Assembly (NCBI RefSeq): GCF_010501075.1
Contig: NZ_QVMN01000001.1
Coordinates: forward strand, 664,272-728,271
Direction: 5' to 3'
Source of the DNA: Dysgonomonas sp. 25
GTDB lineage: Bacteria > Bacteroidota > Bacteroidia > Bacteroidales > Dysgonomonadaceae
Length of the DNA stretch: 64,000 nucleotides
Shown here piece by piece: positions 54,660 to 63,028 of this stretch. Made by a program: the position numbers and the translations under genes. Every line of letters begins with the position of its first letter. The stretch's first letter is position 1. The notes beneath the pieces are model-generated. The model ran no database searches. It saw only the letters and a program-made list of their open reading frames with translations, and was not told where the DNA came from.

Positions 54660-56324
54660 TTACCCTTTTCTTTTATTAAAAGCATCAATAAGAACTCTTA
54701 AAGACCGATTGGTTTTATCTTTATGTAATTCTTCTTTAAGAGTCATTTCTATTTTTTTTGACATTTCATCCAATATATCAGGTGTGCCATTTTTCATCTG
54801 CTCTTCAATTTGTTTCATTTTTTGCTCCTCTATTCTTGTTCTCATCTGTTCTATTAGACTATTAAAATACTCTTCCGAATCGTTTGGTAACCCTAAAGCT
54901 GCGATTTCCGCAGCCAAAGCATCATTTTCCAACTTTGTAAGCCGATCTATATAATCCCATAATATCCGCCATTGCCACTGCCATGTAGCGATACGAGGCA
55001 CAGCTGGTCTGGCATTATGCGAATAGTCCATAATATTATCGGTCAAAGTTCCTTTATAGGTATATGGCGAAGAATTTGCAAACGAATGCTTCAATCCCGC
55101 TGCATGCAATATTTCATGAACCAAGGTCTCTTGGGTAGTATAAGTCGTACCAAACATCAATACTGCCCCTCCGGCATTACTCTCTATCTGGGATGTATGT
55201 TTTCCGCTACTGTCATACAGATTGATAGTATGAGATGGATCGAAGTGCGAGGTAGAGCCCGGACTAAACCCATTGCTCGTTTTACAATCCGCACCAAGAA
55301 AAACAACTATGATGTGGTCTTTATATTTCTTCAATATTTTTTGATCAGACAGGTATTTATACAAACTGTAGGAGCTGAATATAAGCCCTTTCAAGGAACC
55401 CTCTTGTGTAAAAACACCACCAGAGTAGTTTTTAAGAAGGGTAGAACGCAATGGATGAGTATCTTCCATAAAGTAATTTACAGGTGTAGTATTGTAATCC
55501 AATTCTATCATCGCCTGTTTCAAGATACGCTTGGCATAGTTAATATGATCTTCATTTCTTGTTCCATCTATTAATTCTCCAGCCTGATCGTTAAATGACA
55601 TTCTCACAAACAGTACTTTCAGCTTCCGTTTTCTATAGTTGGGTAATATCCTCACCATCCCGCATATATGTTTTTCTTCTTCGCCCGTGGTAGCGTTTGC
55701 GTACACTGCTTCGAACAAGATATACTGTTCATCCATCGTATCCTGATTGCACTTAACAGTCAGGGGGTGATTCGAGTTGTTATCGAATCCGGTTAGCTGT
55801 GAGGTAGAAAGGGAAAAGATAATGCCCGGTTCGCCGGATGTGGATATATCTATTCTATCGGGAGCCGTGCGGGTGGTATCCATTTCTACAATCAGGTTCA
55901 AAGACGCAGTACTTCCCTTTTGCAATGTCATAACGGGGATATAATACCGAAACCGTGCTTCTTTGTTCAATCGGTCTTGGTCATTATCTCCATGCGTAGA
56001 CTCCCATTTCCAGACAATACGTTTATCTTCCGGGAAATAGGTCTGAGTCAGATTTTGAAACAAAGGGGCTTGTGCGTCAAAAGGCCCGGAAGTCGAGTTC
56101 TCGTTCGTCTGGTTCCTGTAACGTCCCACATTCTTATGATAAGGTACGTCGCCTTTAATGCCGGAATCATTTATGCGAATCCAATCGAAACCAAATTCTT
56201 TACCTTCCCAAGCACTGTCGGGACGTACATGAACGACACATTGTCCTAATGTCAAGAACGAGTTTAAGACCGGAATATCTTCCTGTCTGTCATACGTGAT
56301 TCCGTCTCCTAATATATCGCACAT
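54660..56324 (-). CDS. Metzincin-type zinc protease, putative T6SS effector
   Basis: 554 aa. The C-terminal domain has the metzincin zinc motif HEILHAAGLKH (His403, Glu404, His407, His413) and the Met-turn NIMDYS (~430-435), so it is a genuine catalytic metalloprotease. The N-terminal ~240 residues are beta-rich and may be a delivery or binding region (FGFDWIRINDSGIKG; SLNLIVEMDTTRTAPDRIDI). No signal peptide, so export through a T6SS fits its position between VgrG and PAAR-like genes. The exported 218-aa protein upstream may protect the producer. Confidence 0.8.
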   Translation of the reverse strand: MCDILGDGITYDRQEDIPVLNSFLTLGQCVVHVRPDSAWEGKEFGFDWIRINDSGIKGDVPYHKNVGRYRNQTNENSTSGPFDAQAPLFQNLTQTYFPEDKRIVWKWESTHGDNDQDRLNKEARFRYYIPVMTLQKGSTASLNLIVEMDTTRTAPDRIDISTSGEPGIIFSLSTSQLTGFDNNSNHPLTVKCNQDTMDEQYILFEAVYANATTGEEEKHICGMVRILPNYRKRKLKVLFVRMSFNDQAGELIDGTRNEDHINYAKRILKQAMIELDYNTTPVNYFMEDTHPLRSTLLKNYSGGVFTQEGSLKGLIFSSYSLYKYLSDQKILKKYKDHIIVVFLGADCKTSNGFSPGSTSHFDPSHTINLYDSSGKHTSQIESNAGGAVLMFGTTYTTQETLVHEILHAAGLKHSFANSSPYTYKGTLTDNIMDYSHNARPAVPRIATWQWQWRILWDYIDRLTKLENDALAAEIAALGLPNDSEEYFNSLIEQMRTRIEEQKMKQIEEQMKNGTPDILDEMSKKIEMTLKEELHKDKTNRSLRVLIDAFNKRKG

Positions 56325-56329
56325 AATAT

Positions 56330-56986
56330 TTATCCTCCGACTAATTTCTGTTCCTTCTTAGACTTTATCTTTCCCGAATTGGCATCGATCTGGTATTCCA
56401 TGCCCTGATAGTAGTTCCGGGGATTGTAAGGCAGGAAAATCACAACCCATCGGTTTTTCTTTTCCTCATACCATATTCGTAGCATATCCCTGTCTGCACC
56501 GGTGCGGGTGTTGAGCCAACCCTCTTTTTCCATAAGCAGCATCACTTTGTTGTAATCGAATTTCTTAGGTAAATTTTCTTCTCTATCCCAGCTTCTTACC
56601 TCATTGCCGTTTTCGTCAAATTCTTTCCAGATACCGATGGGCATACGGCCCAGTTGCAGCCCTTCCTTTTTAAGGACACCGCTTAAATAATACTCCCGGT
56701 AAATCCGGTACAGCTTATTCGGAGGCATCTCGTACTCTAAATAAACATTTGCACCACTTTTTACCTGTTGTACTTTTGTACTATCTTCTTTTGTGAATTT
56801 CAGAAGCTCACTTATATTATTTTTTTCAAAATACTCTATATCGAATTTTCTATCTGCCATAATACTATATGTTGAATCTATTACCGAAAATGAAGGCTTG
56901 CTCTTTTGTGCATACAAACTATTGATCACGATAATGACCAATAATATAAACAACCCTCCATTCCGTAAAATATATTTATTTTTCAT
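56330..56986 (-). CDS. Secreted MORN-variant protein, probable immunity protein
   Basis: 218 aa with a signal peptide (ends VINSLYAQK). A MORN-variant-like segment lies in the middle (YREYYLSGVLKKEGLQLGRMPIGIWKEFDENGNEV), the same kind of repeat as in the RHS-array protein at 30490-31029. It starts 7 bp after VgrG and 5 bp before the metzincin gene, so it is likely the antitoxin for that protease. The reversed order (immunity before effector) is unusual for T6SS but not unknown. Confidence 0.5.
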   Translation of the reverse strand: MKNKYILRNGGLFILLVIIVINSLYAQKSKPSFSVIDSTYSIMADRKFDIEYFEKNNISELLKFTKEDSTKVQQVKSGANVYLEYEMPPNKLYRIYREYYLSGVLKKEGLQLGRMPIGIWKEFDENGNEVRSWDREENLPKKFDYNKVMLLMEKEGWLNTRTGADRDMLRIWYEEKKNRWVVIFLPYNPRNYYQGMEYQIDANSGKIKSKKEQKLVGG

Positions 56987-56993
56987 TCGCTTC

Positions 56994-58835
56994 CTATCCT
57001 TTAGTTATCCTTGCATCACTAGTACCCTGTACTAAAGCCTTTCCTGCACTCTTGAGTATCATATCACCACTTTCAGCCAGAAGTTTAACTTGACCAGTAG
57101 TGACCTCGTACTTATTCCCGATTTTAGTTGTAGAATTAGTTGCGATTTCCTCTTTCAATTCATTCGCCGTTGTTTCTTTTGTAGCACCGATAGTCGTAGT
57201 TTGGTTATTGCCTATTTCAGAAATAACATCCTGTCCGATATTTGCTTCGAGGTTTTCATTAATATTCATAACCATATTCTTCGCATTAAAGGTTATCGTT
57301 TCCAATGCCGTGATCTCAATATTTTTACCTTTTGCATCGATGTGAATCAAATCGCCTATATTATCTTTCAGGGTTATGCCCAATGCACCGGGATCATCGT
57401 TGAACTCAAGAGCCAGGTTCATCCGGCTTATAATGCTCTTGATATAATTTTCAACACCTGCGTTAAATGCATTGTTACCATGAAACATACTGCCACAAAC
57501 AAAAGGTTTATTCGGATTACCCATTTCAAAGTCTACCATTACCTGATCATCTTTTTCGGGAATAAAGACCATACCACGTCCTTTTTCCACTTTATCGCTT
57601 GATCCGGCATGCGATGACATAACCCTTAGCCAGTATGTATTTCTGTTTTGTGTAAATGGAAAATCGACTTGTATACGCCCTTGTCCTTCAGGATCGGCAT
57701 TATCCCTTACCTTTGCCAGCATCGGGCCTGCCACCGGAACCGGTATTTCAGGCATCGGCATTACTTCCAGTTTTGCGGGTACAGCTTCAAATTCATTGCT
57801 GTACTCATGCATCTCATTAATCCTATGAATGGATTTAATAACACGGTATGTACCGAGTTCGCTACGTGTAGATATGTTGTCATTTATTTTTAGGGTAATG
57901 AGGCGTCCAATGGTAGTTTTATAACTGTCGGATGTTCCTCTTACACATATTGTAGCGGCGGCTGTGCGTGTCTTGTCTCTTTTAACGAGCTCATCCAGTT
58001 CTGCCTGACCATTTACATTTATATCCAAAGGTGTTTTCGGGGGACATTTTTCCGTCAGGTCTACGCTTCTCTTCGATGCCGTATCTATATATTGATTCGA
58101 ATTCTCAATACCTGATGAAGCTTGCTTTTCCAGTGTCGTATCCTTACTTGCCTGATAGTCATACCGGCTAAAGGTATTAGGCAAAAGACGTGAGTAAAAC
58201 TCAAATGAAGTGATCTCCGCATTATAATACAGTTCTTCTGCTTCCCAGTCCTCATATTCCCCGAATAATAAGTTTGATCCGCTAAAGAACAGGTTTTCGC
58301 CGTAATGCCATGCAAGGCGTTGTAAAAACCGCCAGTCACTCTCATTGTATTGCATCAGAAAACCGGCTTGCCCGGTAAAAGTCGGCTTGCCTGCCGGTTT
58401 GATATACATATCATGGACACGGGAAAGGACTTGCTTAAAGATTTGTGCAGGTGTCATATCCGAATAGATTTCTATCCGTTTACCCTGTTCGAGCATAATG
58501 GTCGGGCTGGCTCCTTTCAGCAATATATAGCCATGCCGCCCTTTGTGCGCTGTGGGTGCTGCTTCTGTTATAATACCTTTAAATACATAGGCATTACCGA
58601 TGTCTTCCCCATATTGTAAGTCAATGGATACTGTTTTGCCTATCAACTCAAAAATATCTGCGGGTGAAGACATGAACGAGTCCTGCATTACACCATAGTC
58701 CAGGCATAACTCAAAATAATGATGGTCGCCATAGGTTTGTTCTATGGTAAGATGGACGAAGTTTACTTTTTCTCTTGCCACATGTACGATTGCATTGGTC
58801 ATGAGGCGTTCTTCTGTTCGGTTGTTTGTTGCCAT
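56994..58835 (-). CDS. vgrG: VgrG (TssI) spike protein
   Basis: 613 aa trimeric spike of the T6SS. N-terminal gp27-like region (~1-380) with FELIGKTVSIDLQYG, QYNESDWRFLQRLAWHYGENLFF (a conserved VgrG block) and DPEGQGRIQVDFPF, then the gp5-like OB fold, and a C-terminal beta-helix needle with repeated turns (ALGITLKDNIGDLIHIDAKGKNIEITA, NQTTTIGATKETTANELKEEI). No C-terminal effector extension; it would carry the PAAR-like protein. Start ATG at 58835, 40 bp after tssG. Confidence 0.93.
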   Translation of the reverse strand: MATNNRTEERLMTNAIVHVAREKVNFVHLTIEQTYGDHHYFELCLDYGVMQDSFMSSPADIFELIGKTVSIDLQYGEDIGNAYVFKGIITEAAPTAHKGRHGYILLKGASPTIMLEQGKRIEIYSDMTPAQIFKQVLSRVHDMYIKPAGKPTFTGQAGFLMQYNESDWRFLQRLAWHYGENLFFSGSNLLFGEYEDWEAEELYYNAEITSFEFYSRLLPNTFSRYDYQASKDTTLEKQASSGIENSNQYIDTASKRSVDLTEKCPPKTPLDINVNGQAELDELVKRDKTRTAAATICVRGTSDSYKTTIGRLITLKINDNISTRSELGTYRVIKSIHRINEMHEYSNEFEAVPAKLEVMPMPEIPVPVAGPMLAKVRDNADPEGQGRIQVDFPFTQNRNTYWLRVMSSHAGSSDKVEKGRGMVFIPEKDDQVMVDFEMGNPNKPFVCGSMFHGNNAFNAGVENYIKSIISRMNLALEFNDDPGALGITLKDNIGDLIHIDAKGKNIEITALETITFNAKNMVMNINENLEANIGQDVISEIGNNQTTTIGATKETTANELKEEIATNSTTKIGNKYEVTTGQVKLLAESGDMILKSAGKALVQGTSDARITKG

Positions 58836-58875
58836 TTATCGTGAGTTTTTATTTTATGTTAGTTTTTAGAATTAG

Positions 58876-59832
58876 TTACAGGACTGTGTTAATACCGAGG
58901 TAAGCTGTATGCGTCGGGGATGATAAACGGAATTTACAATGCTCTTTCGATGTCAGGTACTTGATTTCACGCTGGTAGTTGAAAGGCAAAATCAGCTTCA
59001 GTAATTCTTTTAACAATAGATCATTGTGGAAAGAGCTACAGAAAAGCCGTGCTTGTTCCGGGTGCATCGGGCCGATAGTGATACGGATATCACGGGAGCC
59101 ATCGGTGAAGTGGTCTCCTCCTAATACAGAATTAATTCCCAGTTTACTTTTCCCCAGTTTAGGAATTTTCTTTTTATCAACAGGTATTTTTGAGACTTTT
59201 CCCGGTTCGACTTTGAAAGGTATGTCGAAAATCACACTCAGGATTTCTCCCATATAATCAAAATCGGTGGGTATACGGTATAGTTCGGGGATAATCTTAA
59301 TAAAGAATGCGGATTGTTTTAAATCCATCAGCTTGAAAACATGCCAGTAATGTGTAAACGTTTTTTTCAGGTTATCATGGAAGTTTACCTTGTCAAATTT
59401 CTTTTCATAAAGTTGGGCGTCTACTAATATCCGGTCAATAGCCATTTCAAAGGGTTGAAAAAACCTTCGGGCGATAATTTCTTCCAGCCTTTGATCTTTT
59501 ATCTCCTCTATTATCTCTTCATGATACCTCTTTTTTCTTGTATCGTGCGATTGGTGGAATATTCCTTCAGGCAGATTGTCATAAATTCCCTGACGTGTAG
59601 TATAAATACACAGGCATTCCATCAGGTCTTCTGACAGATATGCATAATTTATCTTATATATATCTTTTGAAACATCGCGGGTATTGCTTTTACCCCGGAA
59701 TATCAGTATTTTGTCTTTATCCTGTCCGGCTTCTATCACTCCGGAAGCTATCACTTCTGCCCGATAGTCTGTACTAAGACTGTTTATCACGGAATATTTG
59801 CCTTTTGTATGTAGTTTGTCTTTTATGCTCAT
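58876..59832 (-). CDS. tssG: TssG T6SS baseplate protein
   Basis: 318 aa, baseplate wedge partner of TssF. It shows the TssG C-terminal signature (KFRLSSPTHTAYLGINTVL, with the LGxNTxL motif) and a Pro-Phe rich middle. It begins 4 bp after the tssF stop and is followed by vgrG, an order typical of Bacteroidetes (subtype iii) T6SS gene clusters. Soluble. Confidence 0.82.
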   Translation of the reverse strand: MSIKDKLHTKGKYSVINSLSTDYRAEVIASGVIEAGQDKDKILIFRGKSNTRDVSKDIYKINYAYLSEDLMECLCIYTTRQGIYDNLPEGIFHQSHDTRKKRYHEEIIEEIKDQRLEEIIARRFFQPFEMAIDRILVDAQLYEKKFDKVNFHDNLKKTFTHYWHVFKLMDLKQSAFFIKIIPELYRIPTDFDYMGEILSVIFDIPFKVEPGKVSKIPVDKKKIPKLGKSKLGINSVLGGDHFTDGSRDIRITIGPMHPEQARLFCSSFHNDLLLKELLKLILPFNYQREIKYLTSKEHCKFRLSSPTHTAYLGINTVL

Positions 59833-59836
59833 AGGG

Positions 59837-61693
59837 TTACTTCTTTGGTCGATTGTCCTCTTTGTTAGCGAAAACCCTGTATTTAAAGGTCGCCGGTGAA
59901 TTTTCTTTTAGTCCTTTCCAGATATGGGATTCTATTTTAGGATAAAATGATTTGTCGGTTAGTTCCCGAAGCTCTACATATACATCGGTTGTCCGCAGGA
60001 AACCTTCTTCGGGTGGTTCGCATTTCATATAACCTGAACGAACTGTAGCATTTTTCACAATATCTTTAAATTGTTGAAGGCAATATTCTACTATATCATT
60101 ACTTGTTACCAGCAAGATATGGGAAGCAAGTGAGCTGTGATATATTTTATTGTTTGAAGCGGATAAGGGATATGAATTTCCTCCTGTCGTTGCTGTCAGT
60201 AACCGGATTGTAGAAGGGATTAGTTCTGTCAGTAAAGGACACTCCAAAAATGTATTTATTGGGATATTATTAGCTGCTTCATTGTGGGTAGCCCAGTATT
60301 TCGCAAAAATAATCTCGTCATCCTGTAATTGGTCGAGCAAAAGATAAGTTCCGGCTGAACGTTTGTCTGTGTAATCCCTTATCAATCGTCTTAAATATGC
60401 CGAGAGTAGTTGTATCTGCTTTTGAGTCCCTCTCAATGTATCATCCCCATCGGTTCGGTTTGTATAAAAGGCTATCCGGCTTTCCATCCGGTTAGCCAGA
60501 TCTGCTAAGGATTTTTTTGCGTCACGGGCATCATAGCGTTCAATACCACCTTTGCGAAGGGAGTATGTCCTGTATTCTAGTTCCTCTGTACTACTAAATG
60601 GCAGATCATAGTATTCCCTTCCTTGTGAATCACTTATACTGTGTATAGATATAAATGTTTCATTATTATCGGTTGTTAGTGGAACAATTGCTGAAAGCTC
60701 GTTGACATAGGTCGTAATCTCATGCAGTTGCTTATTTAGAACCGGAAAAGCATTTATACTGATTCTCATTTGCTCCAATACAGCTTTATCGAAAAAAGGA
60801 GGGAATTTTATTTCAAACCATATTAACTCCCGTTTGAATTCGTCCGTCACTGATTCCGGATAATATTGTTTTAGTTGTTCAGGAAATGGCTGTTTGTTGC
60901 TGTCCGCAAATATCTCGCCGGAAATAGTCAGGAAATGATGCCGGTAATAAGATGTAATCCGGGCATTCATTCGGGACGAGGGCTCGATATTGGCCATCGA
61001 AAACAATTTCACATACCGGTTTTTAAATTCCTGCGGTACAGAATATATGCCCTGTTCCATATTTACAGGATTGTCATTCAATATCCATAAGGTATAGGGT
61101 AACAGATTCAGGTATTTTTCCTTGTTACCGGTTGATGGGAAGTCGATATAGAAAGAAAGATTTTCAAGATTATTTATAGCCGGTGATATTTCCAATCCTA
61201 TCCAACATGTGTTGCTATACATCGATTCGACTTCCCTTGAGCGCGAAACGGCCTCACGGGAAAAGTCTGTGTCTATTTCATATAAAATGCCGTTGTTAAT
61301 CTGGTAACAGACTCTTCCTTCCCTTACCAAGGTATTGCAGGCCGGATGGAATGTTAATTTATCAAGCTCTTTCTTAGGATGGTTACAGACAAATTCAGTT
61401 TCTAAGGTGAGCAGGCAATCATTTTCCAATGGTGTGGCATGCAGTATGGCATGTGCCGCAGAGGTGGAGCCGGTAGTGTCGGTAACCAGAACATCGGAGA
61501 GTTTATCAATGATGCGTGATTCTATATTATTTATCTCCCGTGCTGATTTATATACTTCCTCTGCCAGGGATTGAATAAATAAGAGGATAACGGGGTCAAG
61601 TTGGTCGATGCTTTTAAAATTTAACAGCTTTACCGCTAATTTTTGCATCCTCCTCAATATCCTTTGTTTCGTGTATTGGGCATTTGTATCCAT
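59837..61693 (-). CDS. tssF: TssF T6SS baseplate protein
   Basis: 618 aa from the ATG at 61693, chosen over an upstream GTG because a TTGGAGA Shine-Dalgarno lies 8 bases before it. TssF core blocks: NTCWIGLEISPAINNLENLSFYIDFP, ELIWFEIKFPPFFD and INAFPVLNKQ (AFP motif), with an N-terminal helical region (LLFIQSLAEEVYKSAREINNIESRIIDKLSDVL). First gene of the T6SS cargo operon; a promoter-like TATATTTG lies ~315 bp upstream on the minus strand at 62007-62014. Confidence 0.85.
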   Translation of the reverse strand: MDTNAQYTKQRILRRMQKLAVKLLNFKSIDQLDPVILLFIQSLAEEVYKSAREINNIESRIIDKLSDVLVTDTTGSTSAAHAILHATPLENDCLLTLETEFVCNHPKKELDKLTFHPACNTLVREGRVCYQINNGILYEIDTDFSREAVSRSREVESMYSNTCWIGLEISPAINNLENLSFYIDFPSTGNKEKYLNLLPYTLWILNDNPVNMEQGIYSVPQEFKNRYVKLFSMANIEPSSRMNARITSYYRHHFLTISGEIFADSNKQPFPEQLKQYYPESVTDEFKRELIWFEIKFPPFFDKAVLEQMRISINAFPVLNKQLHEITTYVNELSAIVPLTTDNNETFISIHSISDSQGREYYDLPFSSTEELEYRTYSLRKGGIERYDARDAKKSLADLANRMESRIAFYTNRTDGDDTLRGTQKQIQLLSAYLRRLIRDYTDKRSAGTYLLLDQLQDDEIIFAKYWATHNEAANNIPINTFLECPLLTELIPSTIRLLTATTGGNSYPLSASNNKIYHSSLASHILLVTSNDIVEYCLQQFKDIVKNATVRSGYMKCEPPEEGFLRTTDVYVELRELTDKSFYPKIESHIWKGLKENSPATFKYRVFANKEDNRPKK

Positions 61694-62109
61694 GTATTGT
61701 GTCTCCAATTTTGTAAGCATGAACTGCTTAAATCGCACAGTTCTTCCTAAACCGAAAAAGAACCGGCAATTTTAAATCATTTAAGTATGGAAATCCGGTT
61801 TACTTCCTCCCCCCTTTGAGAGGTGTGATATAACTTTACAGCCTGCTGTATCGGGTCATTTATACAAATAACAGTTCGGGTCGCTTGCCGTTTAGTTAGT
61901 ATCGTAAGTTTTATGTTAATCCTTTATTTATTATCTTTCACTGCTGAAAAAATAAAGAATTGTTAGAAACAGATCGTTTATCTGTTAAAGATTAATTGTT
62001 GTATTGCAAATATAAACAAAAATTAATATGAAATAAATAAAAATTTGTTATTATTTCGCAATCGATTGGTTGATTTGACATTACAATGTTTAAAATTGGG
62101 GTATATTTT
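61694..62109. other. Divergent promoter region between tssF and the TetR gene
   Basis: A 416-bp gap. Minus-strand TATATTTG (reverse complement of CAAATATA, 62007-62014) fits the Bacteroidetes -7 element and would give tssF a long leader. No matching plus-strand promoter was found for the TetR gene. A TetR operator could be here but no palindrome stood out. Confidence 0.35.
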
Positions 62110-62868
62110 ATGAAGCAAAGAAAAATTGGAATTCTTCGAAGGACAAATTATGAATTGGATAAAACGATTCTGGATTCTACAAAAGCATTGATAGAAGAGT
62201 GTGGGGTTGCCAAACTTACCTTTACCGCAATAACCGCTAAAGCCAACGTTGCTCCGATGGTTGTTTATAACAGATTTGGTGATTTGGAAGGGGTATTGGA
62301 TAAACTTGTGGAAAAGGATATAGAATGGTTTACGGATATATTGGATGATGCAGCTAAAAGTAGAAAGAAATTAACAAGTAAAGCATATCTGAAAAGAGTA
62401 CTGAAGGCTTTTATCATGAAATTATATAAAGACAAATACCTTAGGCAGATTATTGCTTGGGAACTTTCTGAGAATAACAACACAATAACAAGAAGCTTGG
62501 CAGTCCGGGAGTTTATGTACCGCCATATTATCAGCGAATATATGCTCGAATTAAAAGATAAAAAAGGTATTGATGTTAATTTGGTTTTGGCTTTTTTGTT
62601 TGGTGGTATATATTATATTATGCTGATAAAGGATAAGCACGCATATTGGGGGATCGACTTCAATCTACAGAATAGCAAAAAAGATTTACATGATTTGGTG
62701 GATAAAATATGTGACCTTATTTTCTCTTATAATACATCTGAAAAAGATGTGATAGAAATGAACACTAAAATGAAGATTGCTACTAATATGAAAAAGGAAG
62801 GGTTAACTTCTGAAATGATAGCTAAAATTACCGGATTGGAGATCGAACTGATTCAAGGGTTGCAATAG
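62110..62868 (+). CDS. TetR/AcrR-family regulator with an extra C-terminal tail
   Basis: 252 aa from the ATG at 62110; an earlier ATG (62086) is in frame, but GGGG eight bases before 62110 favours the later one. N-terminal TetR HTH (LIEECGVAKLTFTAITAKANVAPMVVYNRFGDLEGVLDKLV), then the helical ligand-binding domain. The last ~20 residues (MKKEGLTSEMIAKITGLEIELIQGL) resemble the tail motif of PD-(D/E)XK transposase-like proteins rather than TetR proteins. Divergent from tssF across a shared intergenic region, so it may repress the T6SS cargo operon. Confidence 0.75.
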   Translation: MKQRKIGILRRTNYELDKTILDSTKALIEECGVAKLTFTAITAKANVAPMVVYNRFGDLEGVLDKLVEKDIEWFTDILDDAAKSRKKLTSKAYLKRVLKAFIMKLYKDKYLRQIIAWELSENNNTITRSLAVREFMYRHIISEYMLELKDKKGIDVNLVLAFLFGGIYYIMLIKDKHAYWGIDFNLQNSKKDLHDLVDKICDLIFSYNTSEKDVIEMNTKMKIATNMKKEGLTSEMIAKITGLEIELIQGLQ

Positions 62869-62986
62869 AGTTCAAATATAATTTATCTATTTAAACAGAC
62901 TTCGATATTTAATGTAATATTTCAATGTTTTCCTTTTAGTGCCACACTTAAATGGACTACAATAGGTCTGAGACTTTAGAATACTA

Positions 62987-63016
62987 GAGGCTGCCTCATT
63001 TGAAAAAGACAGCCTC
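62987..63016 (-). terminator. Terminator-like hairpin after the integrase gene
   Basis: GAGGCTG (62987-62993) pairs with CAGCCTC (63010-63016) around a 16-nt loop, 13 bp beyond the integrase stop codon. There is no T-run, so the terminator call is moderate. Confidence 0.5.
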
Positions 63017-63028
63017 AAATGATCAAAA

